In this document: in pieces, positions 45,561 to 57,283 of the stretch
Numbering within the stretch: the first letter of the stretch is position 1
How the letters are laid out: each line of letters starts with the position of its first letter
Origin: Phlyctochytrium arcticum
Taxonomy: Eukaryota > Chytridiomycota > Chytridiomycetes > Chytridiales > Chytridiaceae
Assembly: GCA_025602905.1 (NCBI GenBank)
Contig: JAHLKI010000002.1
Coordinates: 372,001 to 436,000 of the forward strand
DNA: 64,000 bases
Reading direction: 5' to 3'
Notes under the pieces: model-generated
Database searches by the model: none
What the model was told of the DNA's origin: nothing
The model's input: only the letters and a program-made list of their open reading frames with translations
Made by a program: the position numbers and the translations under genes

Positions 45561-46650
45561 TACTCCAGGTCAGAGAGAATAAGTCCCCACGTATAAAATA
45601 GATGCTGCTTTCCAAAAGGCCCCTGAAGCCAGACTGCTATATGTTAAATAATGTGTCCTTGGCGGGTACGCTCATGTATATCGTCCAAATGGAGGTGCGG
45701 TCGTAACAATTTCTCCTTCCTGACCAAACTTGGCAAACTTGGCAGATCAAAAGGGCAGTGCCTTTGCCCGGGTGCTGCTCTTTTCGAAAATGAAGGTCTC
45801 TCCCGATCAGAGGAATAATGTTGGTCGATAAGTTTGGCCGCTGTCGTCGACCGAAATTCTGAACCGGAGGCAGTGCTTTTGCTTTTGGAGCCGTGGCAAA
45901 TTTCAAAGGTCGTCACTTTTTTCGAAATTTTTTGGAGAGATCCCGTCAAGACTGGGAACAATTGTCTAGGAGACTTGGTCCTCACACATAAAACTACCGT
46001 ATATATATACCCGCCAAATCGCTCGGAGATCACCGTCGGATGATCGGTTCTCAACGAGGTGACTAACGGAAAACAAGAAGGATTGATGACGGTCTTGAAC
46101 GTTTTCTTTTGGGCCGCTGGGTCGGCGTTCTCCGTCGGCGTATACGTGTTCGGATGCCTCATGGAGTCAAGGACATCGATTATTACCATGTCCCATACCT
46201 CTCTCTGGGCATCTCAATAGTGCATATGCGAGTACGTTTCGAATTGACCAATATGCCCCATGGCCGGATCTAAGGCATGAATTTCCATCCCAGGCCCGGG
46301 TGAGCGTTGATCCCGAATTCATGTAAATTCGAGCTGCCAAGTTGATCTTGGATCATGGTGGAAGTGGTCTTGGAAAGGTCTCCAGTTCCTGGTTCGCCAA
46401 GTCCTTCGCCAAGTCCTTCGCCAAATCCTTTGCGCAGGACAATCAGTGACGATATTTACGCTGGTAGCCTGGTAGCACCACTCGTCGCCGCAATTTTCCA
46501 ATTGAGCCGACCTTGCTCTCCTTGCTAGCTGTCAAGTCAAACGTCGCATCGCATGTATTGCAGAAAGACAAGAAACAGAGAGATAAAAATTAGGTCCCAA
46601 CAGAATATAAATACAAGAAGGAAAAATTAAGAACTGATGTAAAAAAAAGA
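45561..46650. other. Intergenic, mostly Chs4-like promoter
   Basis: Contains a 12 bp tandem repeat (TTCGCCAAGTCC, three units with one change) at 46393-46428. A 181-codon minus-strand frame at 45644-46189 shows no domain or compositional support and is probably chance. The 3' flank of aconitase occupies the right end. Confidence 0.45.
46393..46428. repeat. 12 bp minisatellite, three units
   Basis: TTCGCCAAGTCC at 46393 and 46405, then TTCGCCAAATCC at 46417. Confidence 0.8.
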
Positions 46651-49448
46651 CTACGTGGTCAAATGCAATCCGTCACCGGCAGCAGCAATCATGTTTAGCG
46701 CTGAGCCAGCTTTAAACCATTGAATCTGGTCATCACTCAGGGTATGCTTCAACGGAATCAAAAAGGCGTCGCCGGAGGGAGGCTGAACCTTTAATGAGAT
46801 GTTGCTTCCGGGGGCAATGTTGATCAACCCAACAGTAGACACGGTCGCTCCAGCCGGGATCCGGTCCCAATCAGCCTCATCAGCAAACGTCAAGGGGATG
46901 ATTCCCTGCTTCTTGAGATTCGTCTCGTGGATGCGGGCAAAGGACCGAGAGACAATGGCGCGACAGCCGAGGTAGCGGGGTTGCAGTGCAGCGTGTTCTC
47001 GCGCAGAACCTTCGCCGTAGTTGTGATCGGCCACTACGACCCATTCGACGCCTTTGGATTTGTAGTAGCGCCCCACGTTTGGTAGCGTATCTTCCTCGCC
47101 AGTCAACTCATTGTGCACAACGTTGACTTTGCCAGTAAAGGCATTCAAAGCGCCGATAAGGGTATTGTTGGCAATGTTTTCCAGATGTCCTTTATACTTG
47201 AGCCACGCTCCAGCTGCACTGATGTGGTCAGTCGTGCATTTGCCCTGAACCTTGACCAATACCTTCGCGTTCCCAATCTCTTTGCCATCCCACGCACTAA
47301 ACGGCTCAAGCAGCTGTAGGCGCTGTGATTGGTCATCTACCTCAATCTGTACATCGGGTTGGGCGACCGGATTTGGGGCAGGTTTAAAGTATTCTCGTCC
47401 AGTGATAAAGCCGGCATCAGGCAAATCGATACCCTCGGGGGGAGAAAATTTGAACGGCTTTCCCTCCCGATCGGTCAATGTATCTGTCACCGGATTGAAA
47501 CTCAGTTTGCCAGAAAATGCCATTGCAGTGACTATCTCAGGTGAGGCAAGAAAGTTCATGGTGTTGGAGTTTCCGTCATTGCGAGATCGAAAGTTACGGT
47601 TGAATGAAGTCAAAATTGAGTTTTCTTCCTTTTTCGGCAAATCAGTCCGCTTCCACTGTCCAATGCACGGCCCGCACGCATTGGCCAAAACTTGTCCCCC
47701 AACAGCAGAAAATGCCTCTGTTTGTCCATCTCGCTCTATCGTAGCTCGAATTTGTTCGGATCCCGGGGTGATCAGGAAGCCAGTTTTGGCGCTGATACCC
47801 TTTGCGTGCGCTTGACGAGCAATTGAGGCTGAACGCGACATGTCCTCGTACGAACTGTTCGTACAAGAGCCAATCAAACTAACCCGGACCTCATCTTTCC
47901 AGCCACTTGTCTCAACCAGCTTTCCGAACTGGGATATAGGAGTAGCAGCATCTACAGAAAAGTTCAATCCATGTTCAGCAAATCGCGAAAGTGCGGATAT
48001 AAACGTACCAGGAGTGAATGGACCATTGATGTGCGGCTCAACGGCAGAAAGGTCGATTTCAACCACATCATCATACTGGGCGCCCTTATCCGCAGCCAAA
48101 AACCCTGCGGCGGCGGCCCTGTCAGCGGCATCTGCAACGTGCGCCCGCTGGGTTGCGCGCAGATAGCGCGCCATGTTTGGCGAGTAGGGGAATGTAGATG
48201 TGGTAGCTCCCACCTCGGCGCCCATATTACACATTGTCGCCATTCCGGTGCAGCTTAGTGCTTCTACTCCTGGACCAAAGTACTCAATGATGTGATTGGT
48301 GCCTCCCTAAAAAAGTAAAATCAGCTTTCCAGTACAATAAGTATAATTTGGAGGATAGATCTCTTACGCGCACTGTGAGGAGACCAGCAAGTTTGAGAAT
48401 AACATCCTTGGGTGAGGTCCAACCGCTTAGTTTTCCCGTAAGCCGAACGCCAAGTACTTTTGGTGCTTTGAGCTCCCATGGAATACCAGCCATTGCATCA
48501 ACGGCATCAGCTCCACCTACACCAATTGCAAGCATGCCCAGCCCACCCGCGTTGGGCGTGTGCGAATCCGTTCCGAGCATAAGCCCGCCTGGAGCAGCAT
48601 AGTTTTCGAGCACAATCTGATGAATAATCCCTATTCCACGCGTATGGAATTAGGATATTATCGAATAAAACACGCAATGTACCGTACCACTGCCAGGTTT
48701 CCAAAAGTTGATCCCGTACTTGTTGGCAGCCGCCTCCAGAAAATCGAAAATTTCCTTGTTGGTGACTAATGAGCTGTCCACGTCCTTGTCCCCTCCTTGA
48801 AATGCTTCAATCAAATGATCACAATGTATACTACTTGGAACTAGATTGAAATCTAACTTAGATCATTGCGCGTTCAAATATAAGCGTAGCGGAGGGAAAA
48901 ATACCTGAAGTGGTCTTCTTTCCGGCCAACATGAATTGCAATAACGCCATTTGAGCACTGGCATCTGTTGGAATGGAGAGGTCAGTGATTTCGCAGTAGA
49001 ATTCCCACGAACGGACAAACCTTGCATGGCAACTCGGTCTGATGAAGCAAGGAAAATAAACAAACGCGTGAGTTGCTAATAGGCGATTAAAAGTTGACTG
49101 AAGGCTTACCGGGTGACAGTTTCAAGTAAGTCTCCCCCCGGATGGGCACGTCGGCCAATGCCGGCTCTGCCAAATGCGAATACAGTATTTTTTCGGCTAG
49201 CGTTAATGGCTTATGGTTCATTTTGCGCTCGACAATCTTCAAGTTGGCCAAAAGTTTCTCGTAAGGTGGTATCAGAGCATCCCCCAATGCGGGAGCAGCT
49301 ACTTGGGCAAGGTTGCGCCGGAGGCAGGGATTTGGATGGCATCGCCGCACTGCCTATATATGCAATCCTGGTTAGCATAGGGGTAAAGACATGGTCGAAA
49401 GTTGCGCCGTACCTGGCATTGCCGAAGGACACGCGCTGATAGAGGCAT
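46651..49448 (-). CDS. ACO1: Mitochondrial aconitate hydratase
   Basis: Seven exons, 49448-49413, 49353-49110, 49038-49021, 48964-48905, 48840-48688, 48630-48368 and 48306-46651, sum to 2430 nt (809 residues). Exon 3 is an 18 nt micro-exon that supplies RVAMQ in the YLKLSPDRVAMQDASAQMA region. The start encodes an Arg-rich, acid-poor presequence ([24 protein letters not shown]) suited to mitochondrial import. Conserved sites are HCDHLIEA, the domain-2 loop [14 protein letters not shown], the 4Fe-4S ligands in [11 protein letters not shown] (Cys about 406) and ACGPCIGQW (Cys about 469 and 472), SRNDGN, the swivel-domain [15 protein letters not shown] and [18 protein letters not shown] with [16 protein letters not shown]. 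Catalyses citrate-isocitrate isomerisation in the TCA cycle. The protein is full length, with no lesion. Confidence 0.93.
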
Positions 49449-49738
49449 ACTGTTGGTATATTCAAAGTCTTCTCAATGTTCTCGAACTGTGGTTTACCGG
49501 GTTTGCCTTTGGCAAAAGTCTGGGTGGGGGTAAAGTGTCAAAGAGTCCTGGGAGGGGCTGCGCGAGCGAGGCGGAGATGCCATACGATCAACAGCATGGC
49601 TGTGCCGCATCACTACATCTCTCAACAATCACCTCCGGTTTCAACTTTCGTTTGGTCTCTTATAACTTGCTTGACAGGGTGAACATCCTAGACCCGTACT
49701 CTTTTTCTTGTTGTCCTTCCTCGACCTCCCCGAATGTA

Positions 49739-50131
49739 TTATATATGCCGACCCAGCTTACAACCACCCCAGATGCATACGATCAGCGCAATAGGAACCG
49801 CCACCATCAAAACATATGCGAAAACAGCAATGCTGTCCGAGCTGTGATCTCCTTGATAGGGACCCTCAGGTATCACGCATCTGAGAAGCGGGGAGCACAC
49901 AAAGGTGTCGGCCGATTGGGATGTCAAAGAGCCTGCATTCGGGGCCGTCTGGTAAGGTGCAATTAATGGGGGTGCGGTACCCGTCTGCCATGATAATGAT
50001 CCGTTGGAAATGAGATTCAGGGGGTGTGGAAGGACCTGAGGAGTGCCTTTGGAAGCGGCTCTGCCACGGTCGGAGACGGGTGCCCAAATCCTGCGACTTT
50101 GCCACTTTGGACGCTTGCGGCTGTCGCACAC
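49739..50131 (-). CDS. Small single-pass membrane protein, uncertain
   Basis: A 130-codon frame ends in a hydrophobic helix of about 20 residues (IAVFAYVLMVAVPIALIVCIW) followed by a short basic tail, a tail-anchor or type-I arrangement. Upstream is a Ser/Pro/Thr-rich part with two Cys. An overlapping frame to 50240 could supply an alternative first exon. No family is recognised. The transmembrane helix at a frame end is the only support. Confidence 0.3.
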   Translation of the reverse strand: MCDSRKRPKWQSRRIWAPVSDRGRAASKGTPQVLPHPLNLISNGSLSWQTGTAPPLIAPYQTAPNAGSLTSQSADTFVCSPLLRCVIPEGPYQGDHSSDSIAVFAYVLMVAVPIALIVCIWGGCKLGRHI

Positions 50132-51052
50132 TTCGATTCGGCGCTTTTATCAGATTCGGGACACGCGTGGGAGTCAAACGCGTCGTCGGACGCGAGATTT
50201 CGCACCGCTGGGCAGCAAGCGTTTAGAACAATAACTCTCATGGGCAATTCCTTCTGATTGATGATCATATGATCAACTGATGACCGGAAGTGGATACCGT
50301 ATGCACTCATATGTGTTTTGGGCCGAAGAGTTCGACGACCAGGTCAAAGACTTTACAGTGTATCCGATCATTCATCCTGAGCATTCTAGGAACAATAGCA
50401 AATTCACGTAAATTCACGTGTTTTCCCACACATAAATCTGGAGCCCGCAGGCAAATCGGTCACTTCGACACTGGGCATCTCTCTTACATGTATTAGCAAA
50501 GACCCAGGCAAAAAGACTTTTGTGCGAACTAGTTTTTTCATTTTTTTTCTCATTCGTGGTTCAATACCCAGGTCTTTCCCCAGGTTACTATTCCGACCCG
50601 ATGTTAAAAAGAAGTCGGAAGGAAACTTCCTTCTTTATTTGGAAAAAATTGATGCTGATTCCCGAGCACATTTTGAGCTTCTGATACCTCGTTGCCCAGT
50701 TCTTTCTTCAGAGATCTGAATTGCGTAATGGCGCATTTGATGCCTGCAAGGAAATCCGCATCTTCAAACCCAGGGCAACTGTTCTCCCCTGCCCCATACT
50801 CCCGCCCTCCCAAAATATGCAAATAGTCGACTTTTTTTTGGCTCCCGTGAGAGATTGTCGGGGTTCTTTGTCACTGCCATCCGCTTTCGATTTTCCGTCT
50901 CCGTACCAAAGCTGAACACGCTTGAAAATTGAGAAAGGAACTAGGTGGAAGACGTCTTCAGTTCTTTCTGTCGGCTTTGCTGCTTTGGATTTCAATGAAT
51001 CCGACCAAATAAGTCGTTCTATAAGGTAGCGACTTTCGTCATCGTGGGGGAT

Positions 51053-52342
51053 TCACTTTCTGCAGCGACTCTCGTAATGATGGTAATTCATGACGGACGT
51101 GGTATCTCCGGTTTCACATGCCATGAGACCTTCCAATCTCTGTCTCAAAATGGAAACATGGGGAATGCCGCACTGCATGAGACCGTCTTTCAGATCCTTA
51201 ATGTTGAGTGTGTCTTGTCCAAGCACCAGGTTATCCAAGCTTGTCCGCATAACTTGAATCAGGACGACTGCCGACTGGGAGATACTGGTCTCCGCTTGGG
51301 AAAGTTTTGCTTCGAACGTGGGCAGTAAGTTTTTCTTGGGATTTTACATCCGAATGCACATTGCCGCACATCCTTGTGCCGCATCACAGCTTTGTACTCA
51401 TGACGCTCCCCATGGTTGATTTTTGACTCGTCACAGGTGGTGCCCAAGACCCAACGCTCTGTCGGTCCTTCACCAGGTTGAAGGCGCACCCAGAAATCAG
51501 CGAACTGAAGATTCAGGAGATTTTCAGACCTGCTGACAGTACTGTGTTGCCACGGCATTGCACTTCTATTTCTCCATCCCAGGCCAGGATAGCGGGCGCC
51601 GTTGACCAAAAAATAGTTGACAAGATTGATCTTGTCGTTCTCGTCATAGGTATCAATGAGAGAATTGATGGCGCGGTCGACCAACTGGTTGCTCTTCTCT
51701 TCTTCTTGACGTTAGTAATCAGGTTCTTGATGGTTGTGGAAGCCTTCCGGGGATGAGGATGGCTAGAAGAATGAGTGTAGACTGAGCAAATGTTCAGGCG
51801 TGCGAGCAACAGTATCCTCATTCTTACTTGTTATTGCCTGTGTTTACTTGCTGACAGTAGAGATCGGTAATGGCTTTTATGTGGTTTGAGATTGTGTCAT
51901 GAGAATAGGGAATGCCACCCTTGCGATGCGGTACCAGCACATCTCGGTAATAAGCAGTCATCTTTGACCCAGTGACTGTCGGGCCGTCAGAAAACTTCAT
52001 TGTCGTCGTGCACCATTTGATGAAGGCTTTCTGCTTGTTATCGTACACCTGCTTGGTTCCTTTCCTTCGATACTGCTGTGTTTCCACAGCCTGATCTTCG
52101 AGGGCATTTGACAGATAGCGCTGCTCCCAGGCACGTCGCTCTGCTTCAGACGCTCCGTGTGGCGGCCGGGGCGGATTTCTCATTGAAGAAGGTCCTTCTT
52201 GCGGGTCAGACAGGTCCCCATCACCCTCACCCTCACTACCATCACTAACACGATCACGATCTCCATTCTGACCCCGCCCATTCTCCCTATCTTCACTCCC
52301 ATTCTCGTCCAGATCATTCTGGTTCTCTTCCAACTCCGCCAT
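51053..52342 (-). mobile_element. Remnant of a Crypton/Ndc10-like tyrosine-recombinase-family gene
   Basis: The frame from the ATG at 52342 (172 codons to 51824) has an acidic N-terminus, then KQVYDNKQKAFIKWC, KMTAYYRDVLVPHR and SHDTISNHIKAITDLYCQQ, the N-terminal SAM-like DNA-binding module of Crypton and Ndc10/CBF3-type proteins. After a probable intron the frame at 51684-51259 continues with NLLNLQFADFW and ESKINHGERHEYKAVMRHKDVRQC, the block before the recombinase catalytic site. The reading then derails, and the region that should hold the Arg..His-x-x-Arg..Tyr residues is missing. Downstream, 51330-51053 keeps a helical segment in another frame, so the gene is broken. Whether the ancestor was a mobile Crypton or a domesticated relative cannot be decided here. 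Confidence 0.5.
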
Positions 52343-52514
52343 TCTTTGAAGAGAGAGAAGGTGAGCTTGCGGCGGGGGTTTTATGAAAGTTGTCCAAACA
52401 TGTAATAGATCCGGCTGTGGTGTGGAGACGACGTCAATTATTTGGTAGTGTATGTGTGGGAATGTTGCGATTGTGTAAAGTTGAGTTTAAAACGGTCAGT
52501 TTCCAACTTCAACT

Positions 52515-52670
52515 TTTCGTTCCGAGTTTGCAGCCTGGATCTGATCCGCCGCGAATTCCCAATGCACAGAGGACCCTGCGGACGTTGGCAGATGCGCTAT
52601 ATACTTTGCTAATTTCTACCGTGAAATGAAGGCCCAATGCTCTTGTTTCATGCTTGATCTGACAGGAAGT
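52515..52670 (+). repeat. Direct repeat copy 1 (~150 bp, diverged)
   Basis: Shares with 53040-53175 the ordered blocks CAATGC(A/G)CAG, CCTG(C/T)GGAC, GGCAGAT, AAGGCCCAA and TTTCATGCTTGA. No coding frame is conserved between the two. Confidence 0.5.
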
Positions 52671-53039
52671 CATGTCAAGAAGGACCACCGGGGCGCTCCC
52701 CCAATCCTATTCTTTGAACTTCAATCAAGTTTCAAAGGATTGTTAATTTTCACATCCCCAAACTAACCATCATCAACAATTGGGAATGGTTTTCAGTAGT
52801 CCTATCCAACCTAACACTGAACCTAACACATTTCTTATAACGTTCCTCAATGAATGTCTGGGATGTGCGCAGTCAGTTTACCCTAATTGGGACAAGGCCT
52901 AAAGAAAGAACGAACCGCGCCATCCGGCGTCCGCGGCGATTCCGCGGAGGTCTTCGAGGAAACCAGACCAAGTTATCGGCATACCGGGCATGTGTGCTCA
53001 GCTTTGTGCTGGCCGGGGGAGTAGCTCAGAGCGGCCAGC

Positions 53040-53175
53040 GCCAACTGAGTGGATCAAGCAATGCGCAGTGCCCTGTGGACCTCGGCAGATACGTTATATG
53101 CACTTTGCCATTTGATATTGACACCCTGAGATGTAAGGCCCAAGCGCTTATTTCATGCTTGACCTGTCGCAGTTG
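53040..53175 (+). repeat. Direct repeat copy 2 (~150 bp, diverged)
   Basis: Partner of 52515-52670, about 500 bp apart in the same orientation. Confidence 0.5.
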
Positions 53176-54266
53176 ACCGCTGCTGCCCACTTCAGGCTCA
53201 ACCTGCGTAAGCGTGCCCATTTCGTGCTTTGCAGGTTGGAGTTATTCGTCCTTCGGGATATTAATTGCCTTAGCGCCGTTTACCGCAGCTTGACCGGTCG
53301 TCTCGGCCAAATGCCAATCCGATCATATGTATACATTGTGTAGTACTGTAGACCTTTACCCCTGCCTTCCGGGGGTTGCTGGAGCCGCGCTAGCCATGCC
53401 AGCCCAGGACAATGTATATACACGACCATGGCCCATGACTGCCTCGAGACATTATCAAACGCAGCTCGCAGCGTATTGGCGCTCGCGATTGTCCATGGAT
53501 GTTGTCGAGAATACATTAGCTGCCAACGACCAGGCTGTCTCTCCTACAGTAAGTGTGGTTTCCCTCCAAAGGATGAAGCTTGTTCTGCAATAAGGATTTG
53601 CCGTTGGAGACCTTTGACGAAAAAGTACCTCCCCAAAGGACCCCAAGGAGTACTAGGAGTAGCCTCTGTGAAGTAGCTCAAAAGCGCGTCGGAAGCGGAC
53701 CAGCCAGGAAGCGGACGTCTGAAACGGCGCGTGTACGTAAGCACACGCCACCCGTGACTTCGCGCATTTGCGGCGACTTTCGCCAACACCGACTTCGCAA
53801 CATTCCACCTACTTTCGCCCACCGCGATTAGCATTCCGAACGACTTTGGCGATACAGCAAGCACCCATTCAACTCCTAGTGGACGGCCAACCCGAGACCC
53901 ACGCTTCAAGACTCCCAGCCGCGACTACGGGGCTCTCAAGACACCCGCCGAACGTGACCCAGCGCGGAACCTCAAGGCCATTCTGAAACGGACGGGGCCT
54001 GACCGTCCTCTCTTTTCCGTTTAATATCAAAAGACTCTTTCACCTCCCCGGGCCAGAGCAAGACCAGAGCAGAAAATACAACAACACGTACCATTTTACT
54101 GAGGCGACGGGAACTTTTTTGCGCAACCTAAACACCTCGAGCCTTTGCGTAAACCGACATAGCCGTGGCTAGAAAATTAACCTTCACCGACTGCTATAGA
54201 CATTACAGTTGAGCTCGTTTATTGGCAGCGACAACACCGGGTCTGTGGGCGAGGAAATACACCATA

Positions 54267-56719
54267 ATGTTGGCAACAGAATTGGGCGGCGGGCATGAGG
54301 AACACTTGCCTATAGGTATCCCAATGGCCGACCACCACCACAATCAGCATTACCACTTTCCGGGCGAGTCGGGCAGCAGCGACAATGGAGAGGAAGGCCT
54401 TCCCCCCATGTCGTTTGAGGACCATCACTTTGTCCAGCTCAAGGAGGATTCGGGACGACCAGGAATGGGCCACCAAGACTTTGACCAGCTGTACAGCACT
54501 CACAACAGAAGTCGCCGTATCTCCATGTCAAATCCCTTGTCCTATAATCCCGACCTGCTTGACGTGTATAACTTTCACGGGGGCGTCCGACCCCGGCGAC
54601 CTTCCTTCAGCGGCACATTCTCTCTCTCGGGAATCGACATCATTCCCCCATCCACCATGTCAGAGGACGACTCTATTCTCCAGCTCGAAAACCAGTTTTG
54701 CAAAGATTTGAATTGCTGCGGGACACAATTTCCAAATTTGCATGAACTTTTGGCTCACTACGAGACGGTGCACGTCAATGTTCGGGACTTTACATCCGAC
54801 TCATTTCCCGAGTTTTCCCTGCAACCGCAAAATTCGTTGCAGGACGACAAGTCTCTTCCGGATATTGATTTCTCTACAAATGTGCATCACCACCAACAAA
54901 ATGCAATGATGGGAAGCAACTCGGCAGCCAATGAGCCAGTGAAATTGGAGCTGATTCAGGAAGAGGACGACCACAGCGGGCCACAATCTTTCACCCAACA
55001 TCCTTCTCAAGCGCAGGGCCAATTTCAATCCCGCTCTCTACACAAGCACGATGGTTTTCCATCTCCAGCGCCCTCAAATGCATCCGCTACCGCCAATGTG
55101 GGCTACATTCAGGAGGGAATGCGACATTTGCATTTGGGTCCATTGATGAATGAGACTTACTTCAACACGCACCACTTGGGATATCCACCCCCTCAATCAC
55201 AACAGCAGCAGCAGCAGGAGCAGTCACACGGCCAGCACCAACACCTTACATCGCAGCAACCACCATCGTCACAGCACATGAGCCAGATTCAAGCACCGCC
55301 TGAGTTCGCGCACCCACAAGCCCAGGAACAGGGTCAATCTCAAGCAAATGTTGTGCACGCTCCACTGCCCAAGCGTCCACGGGCTCCCTCTCTTATTGCC
55401 GCCAACGTTCCTGATGACACAAAGAAGGCTCGCCCAACCCCACCCCCAATGAACCGTGTCGTCAAGAAAATGTCAAGCTCCAAGCCCTCAACTGGTGCTT
55501 CTCCTGGAAATGTACGGAAACCAGTAGAAGGAAGCAATGCTCACATGTCCGTATACATTCCCTCGGCATCTCAGGTACCACCTGTGACGCCACCGATGGA
55601 GTTTACAAAGGGGACCCAACCACCTTCCTCGCAGGAGGGCAATCAGTCGTTTCAAGATGCTTTACCCCCAGCGGCAGAACACACTCACAATTCGCAGATG
55701 CGACCCAATCCGCAGATGATGCATCAGTCACCGCAGATGGCTCGTTCAGGTAGCACCCCTGTCACTTTCCATCACTCAATGCCGCGGAATTCTCCCTCGC
55801 CGGCTCCTCATCACGGTACCCTCTCGTCGGTCAGCGAGTACGCGTCAAGTCCTCCCCAACAACACCAACCCCTCCCGATCCCCTTTCCTGTGGGATCCCC
55901 CAACCACGTTCAGTTCCTTGAGCAAAACGCCCGGCCGAATTCTTTACCCCCCCATCTTCGCTCCTTTATGAGCTCCCCCCACCAACCCCCAACCCATGTT
56001 CACCGGCCGTCCACCCCTGGCACGCATCCGCATGACCCGCATCATCACTTTCATGTTCCCTCACCGCCTCCTCGACCATCTAGTACTCCGGCGGTCATGG
56101 GCATGTACCCAACGACGCTGTACAACTCGGCAGACGGTGGCGATTACGGCGCCATGATGGACGACGGATCCGGAAGTCCTCTTGGCATGATGCCCGGCGG
56201 AGGTAAACGGTACAAGTGTCCCAAGCCATTCTGCAGCAAGGTAAGCATTTGGGATCTGTTTTAAACTTTCTCAAGTGCAACAGCTCACAAGTATTTTCTT
56301 GATAGGTCTACAAAAACTCGAATGGTCTCAAGTACCACCTTGAACACGGAAACTGCGAAATGGACTATGCAGCAACCTCAGACGGAGGCGCAAACCCCGA
56401 TTCTCCCCACATGCCCGCTACTCACATTCACCCCATCCCTCACCAACACCAATCCCCAACACTCCACCACGCCCTTCCTCCCTATCAAAACCCAGCAACA
56501 CCCCCACCATCCCACGACCCCTATCTAGACTATTACCACCCCCAATTCTACCCGTACACCATGGACATTAAAATCGCCCTTCGCCCCTACTGGTGCCGCG
56601 TCCAGGGCTGTGGCAAGAAATACAAAAACTTGAACGGATTAAAGTATCACGCCAAGGTGTGTCACCCCGATATGGATTTCAAGGGAGAGGTCAAGGGACA
56701 CAGCAGCATGAGTCTTTAA
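54267..56719 (+). CDS. C2H2 zinc-finger transcription factor, Sfp1-like
   Basis: Two exons, 54267-56240 and 56306-56719 (65 nt intron inside the first C-terminal finger), give 795 residues. The C-terminus carries the split zinc fingers of Sfp1/JAZF1-type factors: YKCPKPFCSKVYKNSNGLKYHLEHG (about residue 646) and YWCRVQGCGKKYKNLNGLKYH (about 752), separated by a Pro/His-rich linker. A further C2H2-like finger lies near residue 150 (CKDLNCCGTQFPNLHELLAHYETVH). In between is a His/Gln/Pro/Ser-rich disordered region with Gln tracts. Sfp1 in yeast drives ribosomal-protein and ribosome-biogenesis genes downstream of TOR. Frame is open back to 54222, but the first ATG is 54267. RRISMS and RRPSFS motifs near residues 90-115 look like PKA/AGC-kinase sites. 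Confidence 0.85.
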
Positions 56720-57283
56720 ACTCCTTGTTTTTTCTATCTATTTTGTTCCCTTTTGGTAGGGTCGATTGACTTTTTTTATATGTAGTTTTTTTTTTCTATA
56801 ATTTTGGTAGACCTTTTTCCCTTTCCGTTAATCTTTTCTCTTCTCTCCATTCCCTCACCCATCCTCTCTTTCGCGTTTATATAGTCGTTTTTTTTCTCCC
56901 TTTTCTTGTATAAAGTTTTGTTCTGGTTCTGCAAATTACATCTTGTTGACAAGTCCTTTCACTTGTACTTTAGATGCGACGATGGTCTGAAGGTAGGGCA
57001 CATTCCAGTAGACGATGCTATAGCAGCTCAGGGTCTTTCTGCATAGATCTATCGTCAACCGTTCGTGATTGACTGAATTGCGGCACGCGTCAAATTGCTG
57101 ACGGAAGGGCAATCTAACCCTAACCATGCTGTCACGCGTCAAAAGGAGGGACATCTCGCGAGTACTTCAAGAGTGTGCTATCACATACATACATACGCGC
57201 GCTCAAACCTCCAGAAACAACAAACGATTCCGCTCGATTCGCCAGTACCAACTTACATTTCACCATCCCAAAACTCGTCAACG
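56720..57283. promoter_or_regulatory. Intergenic; promoter of the BIR-like gene with two CACGCGTCAAA sites
   Basis: The left part is T-rich 3' flank of the Sfp1-like gene. The right part has CACGCGTCAAA at 57085-57095 and 57133-57143, the reverse complement of the TTTGACGCGTG element at 11716 and 12369, about 145-200 bp before the ATG. A short telomere-like CTAACCCTAACC lies between them at about 57113-57124. Confidence 0.5.

Larger units (their letters stand above)
52343..54266. other. Intergenic with a ~150 bp direct repeat; Sfp1-like promoter on the right
   Basis: No supported gene. Two diverged direct copies of a ~130-150 bp sequence lie at 52515-52670 and 53040-53175. The stretch 53850-54266 is probably promoter and leader of the Sfp1-like gene. 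Confidence 0.45.

Noticed and set aside
45644..46189. 181-codon minus-strand ORF
   Set aside because: Low coding character, no recognisable motif, and located in the promoter of the Chs4-like gene.
47252..47815. 187-codon plus-strand ORF opposite aconitase
   Set aside because: Antisense shadow of the large aconitase exon.
52808..52830. CCTAAC-rich stretch suggesting telomeric sequence
   Set aside because: Interrupted and too short; no array.
57113..57124. Telomere-like CTAACCCTAACC
   Set aside because: Only two units in the promoter of an ordinary gene; more likely a telobox-type promoter site or chance than a telomere remnant.
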